Under the pieces are notes generated by a model. It saw only the letters and a list, made by a program, of their open reading frames with translations, was not told the DNA's origin and searched no databases. The position numbers and the translations under genes are program-made. 17,806 nt of DNA from UBA11164 sp002420085 (GTDB lineage: Bacteria; Pseudomonadota; Gammaproteobacteria; Xanthomonadales; Xanthomonadaceae). Location of the stretch: NCBI GenBank assembly GCA_031976395.1, contig DALYLJ010000051.1, forward strand, positions 1 through 17,806. Direction: 5' to 3'. Of the stretch, positions 7,110 to 17,806 are shown one piece after another. How positions within the stretch are numbered: the stretch's first letter is position 1; every line of letters begins with the position of its first letter.

Positions 7110-7111
<2 letters not shown>
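7095..7111 (+). promoter_or_regulatory. Ribosome binding site of hsdR
   Basis: AAGGAG (7095-7100) stands eight bases before ATG 7109. This supports 7109 as the start over the upstream in-frame GTG at 7067, which lies inside fic. Confidence 0.75.
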
Positions 7112-10354
<3,243 letters not shown>

Positions 10355-10555
10355 GGGTCGAGGCGCCCTTTTTGCTCGGGGGTGCGACAAGCGGGAGCAT
10401 GATGGTGCGCCACCGTGAGGTGAATCGGTCGGGGCCTGCACAGGCGGTCTCTGCACGGCCGCTGAAGCAGGGCGACGTTGCCCGCCGTTTTTTTCCACGC
10501 CCCCCGCCGAAAGCCCGCTGTTCCCCCACTCATGCGAGCGGCGGGGAGAATGCAG
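10355..10555. other. Intergenic region between convergent hsdR and the halogenase gene
   Basis: About 200 bases with no convincing gene. It holds the possible terminator and an 8-bp inverted repeat (CCCCGCCG at 10502-10509, CGGCGGGG at 10539-10546, 29-base spacer). It marks the right edge of the defence operon; I see no integrase site or tRNA here. Confidence 0.6.
10455..10494 (+). terminator. Possible rho-independent terminator after hsdR
   Basis: ACGGC (10455-10459) can pair with GCCGT (10484-10488), enclosing a GGGC/GCCC hairpin (10470-10483), and a run of seven Ts (10488-10494) follows. The stem has a large one-sided bulge, so the call is tentative. It is in the right place to end the restriction operon, about 100 bases past hsdR. 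Confidence 0.4.
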
Positions 10556-12097
10556 TCATCCAAGGGCAGGCTGACGGCCTCCCGGCACCATGGCGTCCAG
10601 CAGTGTCCGATGGTCGCGGAAATTGAGCTGGCAGCGGTCGAGGAAGTCGGCGATGCCGGGGCGGTCGATGCGTGCCTCGGCGGCTGGGTCGCGGCGCAGC
10701 CGGGTCGGGTCGGGATACTGGCCATAGCCGGCCAGCAGGCAATGCCAGGACAGTGCGGGGTAGATGTCGGCGATGCCCTGGCGTTCGATTTCTGCGCTCA
10801 GGTCGGCGCCGGTGAACCATGTGCTCAGGATGGCCTTGAGCGAATCCGACAGCCGGTCGTGCTCACGGTTGGCACGCCAGTAGGGGGTGTCGTCGCGACG
10901 GTTCATCCGGTAGTGGCAGACGATGTAGTCGCGCACGCCATCGAAGCGCCGGTTGATGCGGGCGTTGAACGCGGCACGACGGGTCTCGATGTCGCCCTCG
11001 CCATCGAAGGCGTCGAGAAAGCCCTCGACGGTCGCCTGCACCAGGTGCAGGGCGGTGGCTTCCAGCGGTTCGATGAAGCCCTGCGACAGGCCGACCGACA
11101 GGCAGTTGCGTGCCCAGTGCTGTTCGACCCGACCGACCCGCATCTTCAGGTGTCGAGCTTCGACGTCGGCATCGAGCAGGCCGAGGTGTCGGCGCAGTTC
11201 CTGCTCGGCGGCATCGGCGCTGCAAAAGGCGCTGGCATAGACGTAGCCGTTGCCGGTGCGGTTGCGCAGGGGGATGTCCCAGACCCAGCCGCAGTCGAGT
11301 GCGGTGGCGGTGGTGTGGGCATTGGTGCCGGTCGGGTCGGGTGGGGTCGGCAGGGTGACGGCGGCATCGGCGAACAGGTTGTCGGTGAACGCGCGAAACG
11401 GCACGCCCAGGGCGCGCTGGCCGATCAGGGCACGAAAGCCACTGCTGTCGACGAACAGGTCGGCTGTGATCCGGCTGCCGTCATCCAGACGCAGGGCCGC
11501 CACGTCGCCGCTGTCGGTCAGATCCACCGCATCGACCCGCGCTTGCTGATGACGCACGCCGAGTGATTGGGCAAACCGGGCCAGACACTGGCCGACCAGG
11601 AAGGCGTCGAAGTGGTAGCCGTAGGCCATGTCGAACGGAAACTGCCGGGCCGGCAGTGGCGCCAGCCGCTGTTCGGCGAGCCGGGTCGAGAGGAAGAAGG
11701 CATCGGGATGGGCGGGGACGTCGTAGCCATTGCGACGCAGCAGGGTGCTGAGGAAGAACGCCTGCTGAGTGTGGACATCGATCACCGACAGGAACGGATG
11801 GAAATAGCTGTCGAAGCCGGGTGCGGATGACCAGCGACGGAAGCGGATGCCGTTCTTCCAGGTGGCGTTGCAGGCCGGCATCCAATCGGCTTCGGTCAGG
11901 CCGAGGGTCCGGAAGAACACGTTCAACTGCGGGGTGGAGCCTTCACCGACCCCGACGATGCCGATTTCCGGTGATTCGATCACGGTGATCTCGACGGGTC
12001 GATCCTGCCAGCGCGTGGCCATCAGACAGGCGGCCATCCAACCGGCGGTGCCGCCGCCGAGAATGGCGACGCGAAAGGGCGTGAGGTCGGCAGGCAT
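10556..12097 (-). CDS. Flavin-dependent tryptophan-halogenase family protein
   Basis: A 513-aa FAD-dependent protein of the tryptophan halogenase family, which uses FADH2, O2 and halide to halogenate aromatic substrates. The FAD-binding motif GGGTAGWM is near the N-terminus. The lysine of the family active site is in ATWKNGIRF (K81 from this start). The GWxWxIP motif is present as GWVWDIP (270-276). The FIEPLEAT segment (E343) is also conserved. I chose ATG 12097 because AGGA precedes it and the conserved strand FRVAILGGG begins soon after. A GTG at 12121 is possible and would add eight residues. It lies 34 bases downstream of the DUF6445 gene, so the two are probably one operon. Both halogenase motifs are kept, but the substrate need not be free tryptophan. 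Confidence 0.9.
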   Translation of the reverse strand: MPADLTPFRVAILGGGTAGWMAACLMATRWQDRPVEITVIESPEIGIVGVGEGSTPQLNVFFRTLGLTEADWMPACNATWKNGIRFRRWSSAPGFDSYFHPFLSVIDVHTQQAFFLSTLLRRNGYDVPAHPDAFFLSTRLAEQRLAPLPARQFPFDMAYGYHFDAFLVGQCLARFAQSLGVRHQQARVDAVDLTDSGDVAALRLDDGSRITADLFVDSSGFRALIGQRALGVPFRAFTDNLFADAAVTLPTPPDPTGTNAHTTATALDCGWVWDIPLRNRTGNGYVYASAFCSADAAEQELRRHLGLLDADVEARHLKMRVGRVEQHWARNCLSVGLSQGFIEPLEATALHLVQATVEGFLDAFDGEGDIETRRAAFNARINRRFDGVRDYIVCHYRMNRRDDTPYWRANREHDRLSDSLKAILSTWFTGADLSAEIERQGIADIYPALSWHCLLAGYGQYPDPTRLRRDPAAEARIDRPGIADFLDRCQLNFRDHRTLLDAMVPGGRQPALG

Positions 12098-12131
12098 GGG
12101 CTGTCCTGGGTCGGGTTGCACCGGGGCCGTG

Positions 12132-12851
12132 TCAGCCTGTCGCTGCCGGGGTGAGGAAACTGTTGACGGTCAGCCGGCCATGGCGCGGATCGGCCGAGAG
12201 GTTGGCACTGGGCGCGATCCGTGCGCAGTGCAGCAGTTTGCCACGGTAGATCAGGGCGCGGTCCGGCGCGGCCGGAAATTCGGCGATCTGCTCGAACAAG
12301 GCGGTATCACCCGCGATGTAGCTGGCGGGCGGCAGGCCATGTCGTTGCAGGTCTTCGGCCAGGCGGCGGGCATAGGTTGGATAGCGGTCGGCATCGACGG
12401 TCTCGAAGCCGGTGCTGCGATGGCGATAGAAGGCCGTGCCGCCATGGCTGGGATCGCACAGGAAATGCAGCACCGCCAGGCGCGCGTCCTCGACGCCGTC
12501 GAAATGCGGCAGCCGTTGGATCGGTTGCAGCCGAGCGGGCGGGGTGGTGACGATCGAATACCAGCTTTCGGCGACGTGGGCACCGGCCGGATAGCCGAAT
12601 ACGGTGCTGATCACCTTCGCCAACAGCGGTCCGACCGCAGTCAGGTAGTCGGGTTCGGTCGCTCGGCGCAGTCCGGGATAGTGCGGCCCGATCGCCTGCA
12701 TCGCATCCTGGCCGGCCGATTCGATCCAGCGCGTCGGTACGCCCGAAAAACCATCGACCACCAGCACCGGTTCGCCCTCACGACCGATCCGCTCGACCCG
12801 CACCTGCGGCGTGCTGGGCTGGGACGGCGAGCGGATCGGTTCGACGGGCAT
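12132..12851 (-). CDS. DUF6445 family protein (2OG-Fe(II) oxygenase-like)
   Basis: A 239-aa protein resembling the DUF6445 family, which is often coded beside tryptophan-halogenase-like genes. It has an HxD pair in RLPHFDGVED (H116, D118), a later histidine in GKLLHCARI (H208), and an arginine in GRLTVNSF (R226). This is the pattern of the jelly-roll Fe(II)/2-oxoglutarate fold: two His and one Asp for iron, and Arg for the co-substrate. The segment LAVLHFLCDPSHGGTAFYRH is characteristic. No signal peptide is seen, so it should be cytoplasmic. I see no good ribosome site before its ATG. It probably acts with the halogenase just downstream. Catalytic activity is inferred from the metal-site pattern only. 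Confidence 0.78.
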   Translation of the reverse strand: MPVEPIRSPSQPSTPQVRVERIGREGEPVLVVDGFSGVPTRWIESAGQDAMQAIGPHYPGLRRATEPDYLTAVGPLLAKVISTVFGYPAGAHVAESWYSIVTTPPARLQPIQRLPHFDGVEDARLAVLHFLCDPSHGGTAFYRHRSTGFETVDADRYPTYARRLAEDLQRHGLPPASYIAGDTALFEQIAEFPAAPDRALIYRGKLLHCARIAPSANLSADPRHGRLTVNSFLTPAATG

Positions 12852-12899
12852 CGGTGGTCGGATCGGCGGTCGGATGGAAAATGGCGGTGGCGCTGGGTC

Positions 12900-14066
12900 T
12901 CAGGGTAGCCGGAAATAGCTGTCCGGGCCGCGATACCAGTCGGGCGTGAGCACGCTTTCGGGTGGGGCGTCATCGCAGCCGTGGCCGGCGGTCGAGGTCA
13001 GTCGTTGCAGGTCCAGTTGACCGTCGTTGAAGCCGGGGAAGTCACTGGTCCAGCGCATCACGGCACGGGTGCAGCCGAGGAACTCCAGTTCGATGCGGCC
13101 CCAGGGGCGACGCACGATGGTTTCCGCGTCGAAGTCGGGCGGGAAGCGGCCGCCTTCGACGATCACCGCATCGAGGCTGGCGGTGTTGCCGCTCTGGCCG
13201 CCGCTGGCGACCAGCCAGGCGGGATTGCCGGCCTGGTCGAACACGAACCAGGTCAGCAGCACCTGGCCGTCATCGAGCATCTGTAGATCGACACCATGGC
13301 CGGACTGCTCGGGGTTGAACCAGTGGCCGCCCAGGCGGTAGGACAATCGGTCGGCAACGTTGAGCATGAAGGTGCCGACCCTGGCGCGCTCACCAAACTC
13401 TCGCCCTTCGGTGATTTCGAATTGCCGCACGCCGTTCAGCGGCCGGTTGGCCTCAGCCAGAGGCACGGCAACCAGCCGGGGCGTAATCATGTCGCCCGTA
13501 CAGGCCACCGGTTGGCGATCGACAAAAATGCGTTTGGACTCGAGAATGACCGAATTCACGGTGAACTGATCACAGAAGCTGGCCGGCTCGAAGATCAGCC
13601 ACAGGTGGTCGAAGCGACCGGGATCGCTGGGCCAGACGCGCACCGGCAAGGGGTGCGGCAATTGCGCGACTTCGGCGACCTCGATTTCGACCTGATCGGT
13701 GACCTCGCCGCTGTCGAGGTCGAACAGGCGCAGCGGATAGCGTCCGGGCGGCAGTCCGTCCAGGGTGAGCGACTGGCGGCGGACCTGCACTTCCGGGCCG
13801 AACACATCGCCCGGCTCGCGTTCGAGCCGAACCTGGATGTCGATGCCGCTGCTGTCGCCGATCACGTCCTGAATGCGCAGGGTGTGGCCATCATCGGGCG
13901 ATTGAAAGCGCATGCTCAGGTGGATTCGCCCGGAGCGGGTATCGCCGACATCCAGGAAGCGGGCGCTGACTTCGGTCTCCTGCGCCGACACCGAGGTGGG
14001 TGTGGCGAGCAACCCTGTCAGCGCGAGAATCAGGCCAAGGGCAGGCCAGTGGAACGCCAGCGTCAT
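12900..14066 (-). CDS. Secreted protein of unknown function with a GxWxNPxxSGxG module
   Basis: A 388-aa exported protein. It starts with a signal peptide (MTLAFHWPALGLILALTGLL, cleavage likely after SVSA at residue 28). The first half is beta-rich and Ig-like in style (residues 30-150). Near residues 246-360 lies a module starting GGHWFNPEQSGHG and continuing LLTWFVFDQAGNPAWLV, a pattern common in secreted proteins of Xanthomonadales-like bacteria. I do not know its function. ATG 14066 is preferred over the upstream frame start at 14123 because GGAG lies upstream at good spacing and the signal peptide begins there. The neighbours (queF upstream, DUF6445 downstream) do not suggest a pathway. 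Confidence 0.75.
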   Translation of the reverse strand: MTLAFHWPALGLILALTGLLATPTSVSAQETEVSARFLDVGDTRSGRIHLSMRFQSPDDGHTLRIQDVIGDSSGIDIQVRLEREPGDVFGPEVQVRRQSLTLDGLPPGRYPLRLFDLDSGEVTDQVEIEVAEVAQLPHPLPVRVWPSDPGRFDHLWLIFEPASFCDQFTVNSVILESKRIFVDRQPVACTGDMITPRLVAVPLAEANRPLNGVRQFEITEGREFGERARVGTFMLNVADRLSYRLGGHWFNPEQSGHGVDLQMLDDGQVLLTWFVFDQAGNPAWLVASGGQSGNTASLDAVIVEGGRFPPDFDAETIVRRPWGRIELEFLGCTRAVMRWTSDFPGFNDGQLDLQRLTSTAGHGCDDAPPESVLTPDWYRGPDSYFRLP

Positions 14067-14100
14067 GGGGCAGTCTCCAGTCGAGGGGGATGTGCTGGCA

Positions 14101-14123
14101 ATGGTACGGCCAGAACGTACCAT
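14101..14123. promoter_or_regulatory. Perfect 8-bp inverted repeat upstream of the secreted-protein gene
   Basis: ATGGTACG (14101-14108), spacer GCCAGAA, CGTACCAT (14116-14123). It lies 35 bases before the ATG at 14066 and about 30 bases after the queF stop. It could be an operator or a hairpin at the queF 3' end. There is no T-run beside it, so a simple terminator is less likely. Confidence 0.45.
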
Positions 14124-14153
14124 CTGTCACCCACTCTGCGGCCGATGGCCGGG

Positions 14154-14987
14154 TCACTGTCGGAGCGTGCGGGTATTGTTCGGCTCGCCGGCCCGTTCGC
14201 TGCTGCGCCAGGGGTTGATGTCGAGGCCGCCACGGCGCGTGTAGCGGGCCTGGACACTCAAACGGCCCGGGGCGCAGCGGGTCAGCAGATCGAGGAAGAT
14301 GCGTTCGACACAGTGCTCGTGAAATTCGGCATGCTCACGAAAGCTCACCAGGTAGCGCAGCAGGCCGGCCCGATCGATACGCGGTCCGGCATAGGCAATC
14401 TGGATGCTGGCCCAGTCGGGCTGGCCGGTCACCGGGCAGTTCGATTTCAGCAGGTGCGAGACCAGTCGCTCCTCGGCACGTGACTCGTCGTCGACGAGCA
14501 GGAACTCGGGTTTGGGCGGGCCGTAGTGGTCGAGGGTGATGGCCAGGTCGTCGATGCAGTCGCCGACCAGCGCCTCGGCGCGCAGGGCGCCCGCGACCGG
14601 TGCCAGCACGACGCTGACCGGGGCCTCGGCGGCTTCACTGAGATCCTCGCGGATCACCGCGCGGACGGCGTCAGCGGTGTCGAACACGGTGCGGGTGAAG
14701 CTGTTGAGGTAGAGCTTGAGACTTTTGGATTCGATCAGGTTGGCCGAATTGGCCGGCACCCGGAATTCGGCCAGCATGACGCGCGGCCGTCCGCGCCGGT
14801 CCAGCCAGCTCAACTCGTAGGCATTCCAGATATCGACGCCATGGAACGGCAGGCTGTCGGTGGCCTCAGGATGCAGGCCGACTGCGGCGCGCGCGGGGGC
14901 GCGCGGGATCGGATAGAGCAGACGCGGGTCGTAGCGACCCTGGTACGCAATCGAGCGGCCGAGCGGGGAACGTTCCGGGGTATTCAT
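14154..14987 (-). CDS. queF: NADPH-dependent 7-cyano-7-deazaguanine reductase QueF
   Basis: A 277-aa enzyme that reduces preQ0 to preQ1 with NADPH, a step in queuosine tRNA modification in the cytoplasm. The QueF motif ESKSLKLY is at 86-93. The catalytic cysteine is in LLKSNCPVTGQPDW (C184), with the partner aspartate D191, and EFHEHCVERIF follows. The length and the two halves are those of the long proteobacterial (E. coli YqcD) type rather than the short Bacillus type. Start ATG 14987 has a weak ribosome site. No preQ1 riboswitch is visible upstream. It stands alone, between the secreted-protein gene and the divergent lipoprotein gene. Confidence 0.96.
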   Translation of the reverse strand: MNTPERSPLGRSIAYQGRYDPRLLYPIPRAPARAAVGLHPEATDSLPFHGVDIWNAYELSWLDRRGRPRVMLAEFRVPANSANLIESKSLKLYLNSFTRTVFDTADAVRAVIREDLSEAAEAPVSVVLAPVAGALRAEALVGDCIDDLAITLDHYGPPKPEFLLVDDESRAEERLVSHLLKSNCPVTGQPDWASIQIAYAGPRIDRAGLLRYLVSFREHAEFHEHCVERIFLDLLTRCAPGRLSVQARYTRRGGLDINPWRSSERAGEPNNTRTLRQ

Positions 14988-15077
14988 ACCGCCATTATCG
15001 CCGAGCGGGGCCGGTCGGAGTCACGGTCGGCTGAGTCGAGTTGGGTCTTTGCGTGCTGGGCGTGGTCGATGCGTGGT

Positions 15078-15107
15078 TTCCAACACATTCCTCTATGCGT
15101 ATATGAT
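15078..15107 (+). promoter_or_regulatory. Candidate sigma70-type promoter for the lipoprotein gene
   Basis: A TATGAT -10 box (15102-15107, five of six consensus bases) lies 18 bases after a weak -35 (TTCCAA, 15078-15083). The region is unusually AT-rich for this window and stands about 70 bases before the ATG. Confidence 0.4.
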
Positions 15108-15177
15108 TGCCGCGCCACAGACGGCCCGGTCGATTCATTCCGCTCGACTGGTACTTCCCACCCCAGGAGCATGACGC

Positions 15178-15771
15178 ATGCCTTTCCTCAGAGCGATTCT
15201 GCTGGTCTGCCTTTCATCAGCCACGATCATTGGCTGTTCTTCCACGGTCAAGCGCGACGCCAGCAGTACGGCTGAAAGTGCAGCGACCCATCTGGACAAG
15301 CCGGCGCTGGTGCAACTGACCTTGAGTGCCGAAGGACGCAAGGCAGCCGGAAAGTCACTGAAGTTCGATGCCGACGAACTCAAGGAGACGATCGAGCGCG
15401 CGCTCAAGAACCAGAATCTTCTGGCCGATCCCGATGCGACCGACGCCTATCGGGTGGATGTCGAAATCACCTCGGTCCGGGTCCGGTCCAATTTTTCGGC
15501 GGTAGCTTTCGGGTTCATGGCTGGCAGCGATCGCATCCTGGGGACGGTAACGGCCCGCGATAGCCAGGGCCGCCTGATCAACCGCTTCAATGTCAATGCG
15601 TCCTATGCACTGGGTGGCTTGGCCGGTGGGATGGATCAAGCGCGCACCGGCTGGCTGTACGAAAAATTCGCCGAGGAGACGCTCATCGAGTTGACCTCTA
15701 CCGAGCGCAAGCCGGAGAAGGTGTGCAAGCGGACCCATCTCGGGGTTCAGTGCCGGACGGCCAAAAACTGA
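15178..15771 (+). CDS. DUF4410-like lipoprotein
   Basis: A 197-aa predicted lipoprotein. The signal sequence MPFLRAILLVCLSSATIIGC ends in a lipobox (IIGC, C20), so it should be anchored in a membrane, probably the outer one. The mature part contains DELKETIERALKNQNLL, followed by a strand-rich stretch with FGFMAGSDRILGTVTARDSQGRL. This resembles the DUF4410 pattern of a GSxR segment followed by V-x-D-x-x-G, but the match is only by eye. The C-terminal region has two cysteines (VCKRTHLGVQC). GGAG precedes ATG 15178 at good spacing. It is transcribed away from queF and towards the membrane-protein gene. Function unknown. Confidence 0.75.
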   Translation: MPFLRAILLVCLSSATIIGCSSTVKRDASSTAESAATHLDKPALVQLTLSAEGRKAAGKSLKFDADELKETIERALKNQNLLADPDATDAYRVDVEITSVRVRSNFSAVAFGFMAGSDRILGTVTARDSQGRLINRFNVNASYALGGLAGGMDQARTGWLYEKFAEETLIELTSTERKPEKVCKRTHLGVQCRTAKN

Positions 15772-15799
15772 TCCGGAATTGCAGCCGATCCAAGGCGGC

Positions 15800-17263
15800 T
15801 CAATCGATCGTCGGGGTACTCGATTCGGCCGCCTGGACCCGCCCTTGGGCCGATGTCTGGGCCGATGTCTGGGCCGGTGCCTCGACCCGTGCCACGAAGG
15901 GGGTTGGCCGGGCCGGGGGTGGCGGTCGGCGCCGGGTGGCCGGGCTTGGTTCGGCCCAGGTCAGAAAGACCGAGATCAGCGCGGCCAGCACCGGCCAGAG
16001 CAGGAATCGGAATTCGGCGCTCGGGGCGATCACCAGCAGGGGCGCGGCCAGACTCAGTCCGGACAGGGCGACTGCCGCTGGCAGACCGCCACGCGCGCGT
16101 CGGATGGCGGCCCAGATGACCGCCAGGCAGCCGAGCAGGTAGGGCCAGCCGGCAAACATCGGGCCGCTGGCCAGATCGTCCAGCCAGCCCTGAAGCCAGA
16201 TCCGGGCTGGACGCTCGGGGGCTGCGATCGGTGGATTGTCGCGGTAGTCGAGCCAGCCGGGTTGTAGCACCAATCGAATCGGCCGGCCGTCACGGTCGAT
16301 CCCGAACAGCAGTTCCGCGACCCGCAGGCGATGCCGCCAGTAGCCATCGGCATGCGCGATCGGCAGTGACCACCAGACCTGCCGCAAGGCATCCAGATCG
16401 GCCTCGGTCAGGGGGTGATGCAGATTGAGATGGATCCGTTCGGTCTCGAAGATCGAGGTATTGCTGTCGTGGCGAAATGCGGTGCCGAGTCGATCCAGTG
16501 ACAGGTCGCTATCGATCCAGGCCGCTGGCAGCAGCATCCGGTTTTCGGCCACTGACACGGCGGCGATGTCCCACAGCGCCACGGTCGGCCACAGCGGCTG
16601 CCGGTCCGGGTTGGCGATCCGTTGCGGCCAGTGGGCCAGACCCGCCAGCAACAGACTGGCCGGTATGGCCAGCAGGATCGGTCGCCAGTGCCAGCGGCCG
16701 GTATGCCAGCCGGTGGTCTGGAATTCGCGCCAGATGATCCAGGCCAGCAGGGGCGGCAGGGCGGTCGCCGCATTCAGCCGCAGTCCGGCGGCAATCAGCA
16801 AGGCGAACACGGCCAACAGGCGCAGTCGGCGATCGGGTCGGAAGCGATCACTGGCGAGCGCCGCGACCGCCCAGATCAAGGCAGTCGCGAAACCGATGTC
16901 CTTCCACAGATGGGGCAGCAGGGCGAGCACGGCCGGCCACAAGCCGATCACCAACACCACCACGGTCTGGCCGGTGCGGGTCCAGGGCAGGGCTCGGGCG
17001 AGCAGGGCCAGGCCGATCCAGAACGCGGTCGTTTGCAGCACGAACAGGCCGCCCGGCCCAGGCAGGATGGCCTCGGTGAGCCGCCACAGTGCGGTCATCG
17101 AGACCGGCAGCAACGGGTCGAAGCCGCCGTGGCGAACCAACCACCACTGGTAGGCCGCATCCCAGCTCAGGTAGCCGGGCCAGAACAGCCAGAGCAGGGC
17201 AAGGCTGGCGATGGCCGCCGCTGCCCAGGGCGCCAGGGTCGAGCGGGCAGGATCGCTGCTCAA
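15800..17263 (-). CDS. Polytopic membrane protein, GT-C / DUF6020-like
   Basis: A 487-aa integral membrane protein with about ten hydrophobic helices. The N-terminal segment FWPGYLSWDAAYQWWLVRHG, followed by DPLLPVSMTALWRL and a GPGG..LQT segment, recalls the PGxxSxDxxxQ lead and first loop of DUF6020 and GT-C-type glycosyltransferases that use lipid-linked sugars. The Asp after the first helix is the expected catalytic acid in such enzymes. A large periplasmic-type loop lies between residues about 220 and 360. The C-terminal tail is rich in Pro, Ala and Gln and contains a short tandem repeat. The start is TTG, overlapping the upstream stop as TTGA; no ATG or GTG lies nearby. Function is inferred only from topology and a weak motif. 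Confidence 0.65.
   Translation of the reverse strand: MSSDPARSTLAPWAAAAIASLALLWLFWPGYLSWDAAYQWWLVRHGGFDPLLPVSMTALWRLTEAILPGPGGLFVLQTTAFWIGLALLARALPWTRTGQTVVVLVIGLWPAVLALLPHLWKDIGFATALIWAVAALASDRFRPDRRLRLLAVFALLIAAGLRLNAATALPPLLAWIIWREFQTTGWHTGRWHWRPILLAIPASLLLAGLAHWPQRIANPDRQPLWPTVALWDIAAVSVAENRMLLPAAWIDSDLSLDRLGTAFRHDSNTSIFETERIHLNLHHPLTEADLDALRQVWWSLPIAHADGYWRHRLRVAELLFGIDRDGRPIRLVLQPGWLDYRDNPPIAAPERPARIWLQGWLDDLASGPMFAGWPYLLGCLAVIWAAIRRARGGLPAAVALSGLSLAAPLLVIAPSAEFRFLLWPVLAALISVFLTWAEPSPATRRRPPPPARPTPFVARVEAPAQTSAQTSAQGRVQAAESSTPTID
15846..15881 (-). repeat. 12-bp tandem repeat in the tail of the membrane-protein gene
   Basis: TGGGCCGATGTC occurs twice (15846-15857, 15858-15869), then a degenerate third copy follows (15870-15881). 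Read on the - strand it encodes the AQTSAQTSAQ part of the low-complexity tail. Confidence 0.8.
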
Positions 17264-17806
17264 TCCCGGTCGGCGCCCAGGAAGTCGAGCGCCACCTGCA
17301 ACAGGGCGCGGGTGCCGAGCGGCAGGGCGGCCTCATCGACCATGAATTCCGGCGAGTGGTTGCTGGCGACCGTCTTCATGTCGCGCCCGGGCTCGGTGGC
17401 GCCGACGAAGAAGAACAGGGCCGGGGCATGTTGGCCATAGATGCTGAAATCCTCGGCGCCGGTGATCGGATCGATCTCGATCAGCTTGCCGGCGGCGGCC
17501 TTGCGCAGGCTGGGCAGCATGCGTGCGGTCAGGTCGGGGTCGTTGCGGGTGACCGGCGTGCCTTCGGACACTGGGATGCGGGCTTCGATCGTGGCGCCAT
17601 GGGCGGCGGCGACATGCTCGGAAACCGAACGCAGCCCGGTGAACACCTTCTCGCGCATGTCCGGCTCGAAGCTGCGGATAGTGCCGATCAGTTCGACCGA
17701 GTCCGGGATGATGTTGTGGCGGATACCGCCATTGATCGCGCCGAAGGTCAGCACCACCGGCGCCCGGGTCAGTTCCGCCTGGCGACTGACCAGGGTCTGG
17801 GCGGTG
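17260..17806 (-). CDS. M20 family amidohydrolase, C-terminal part (runs off the window)
   Basis: This is the C-terminal part of an M20-type metallo-amidohydrolase of the hippurate / IAA-amino acid hydrolase group, which hydrolyses N-acyl amino acids. The visible part starts in the dimerisation domain (VVLTFGAINGGIRHNIIPDSVELIGTIR, in parts). It then has GAEDFSIYGQ, whose region precedes the last metal-site segment SNHSPEFMVDEAALPLGT with its histidine. The frame is open to the right edge, so the N-terminal catalytic part lies outside. An internal GTG at 17757 is not the start. The stop overlaps the TTG start of the membrane-protein gene, suggesting cotranscription. No signal peptide can be judged. 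Confidence 0.88.
   Translation of the reverse strand, partial: TAQTLVSRQAELTRAPVVLTFGAINGGIRHNIIPDSVELIGTIRSFEPDMREKVFTGLRSVSEHVAAAHGATIEARIPVSEGTPVTRNDPDLTARMLPSLRKAAAGKLIEIDPITGAEDFSIYGQHAPALFFFVGATEPGRDMKTVASNHSPEFMVDEAALPLGTRALLQVALDFLGADRD

Noticed and set aside
10478..11566. A 362-codon open frame on the + strand opposite the halogenase gene
   Set aside because: The opposite strand carries both halogenase motifs; this frame is a by-product of its codon use.
12098..12121. A GTG start for the halogenase at 12121
   Set aside because: ATG 12097 has a better ribosome site and suits the start of the conserved FAD strand; the GTG remains possible.
13296..14483. A 395-codon open frame on the + strand across the secreted-protein gene and queF
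   Set aside because: It spans two well-supported genes and the intergenic space between them and has no family features.
15781..15802. A short inverted repeat (AGCCG/CGGCT) between the lipoprotein and membrane-protein genes as a terminator
   Set aside because: Only five base pairs and no T-run on either side.

Overview
The window is a high-GC chromosomal segment, most likely from a gammaproteobacterium of the Xanthomonadales/Wenzhouxiangella kind. This placement is an inference from the long, fused type of QueF, the tryptophan halogenase next to a DUF6445 protein, and the general protein style; no rRNA or marker gene is present. It is a scaffold, not finished sequence: a run of exactly 100 Ns (5451-5550) marks a gap.

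Positions 1-10354 (+ strand) form a type I restriction-modification operon filled with extra modules. The order is hsdS, an AAA/SMC-like ATPase, a TOPRIM-like DUF4276 protein, an HTH-ImmA/IrrE metallopeptidase, a DUF4411 PIN-type protein, a broken 5' copy of hsdR fused to a RhuM/Fic-type remnant, an intact Fic protein, and full-length hsdR. hsdM is not in the window and is presumably upstream. Nearly every junction is an overlapping stop/start (ATGA, GTGA or TGATG), so the genes look translationally coupled. The specificity subunit would direct HsdR to DNA. The ATPase/TOPRIM pair, the ImmA/PIN pair and Fic look like additional toxin-type or back-up defence modules.

The most unusual feature is inside hsdS. 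A complete DUF559 endonuclease-like domain sits in frame between the central conserved helix and the second target-recognition domain. It is flanked by near-identical 36-bp inverted copies of a palindromic element (stem CCCCTCTCCC/GGGAGAGGGG plus tail TGGGGGTGAGGG). A third, diverged copy lies at the right end of the insertion, and a fourth is read through in frame inside hsdR, just before the helicase domain. This suggests a palindromic DNA element that invades coding sequence, possibly mobilised with its own nuclease.

The second unusual feature is the hsdR duplication (5399-5871 and 7109-7516). The two copies differ mostly at synonymous sites, so they look like two separately evolved hsdR alleles brought together by recombination. 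The segment between them (RhuM/Fic remnant plus fic) could be lost by recombination between the repeats.

Positions 10355-17806 are ordinary chromosome, mostly on the - strand: a tryptophan-halogenase-like flavoprotein and a DUF6445 oxygenase-like protein, a secreted protein, queF (queuosine synthesis), a divergently transcribed DUF4410-like lipoprotein (+), a polytopic membrane protein of GT-C type, and the C-terminal part of an M20 amidohydrolase that runs off the right edge. I saw no tRNA, rRNA, CRISPR array or classical insertion sequence.
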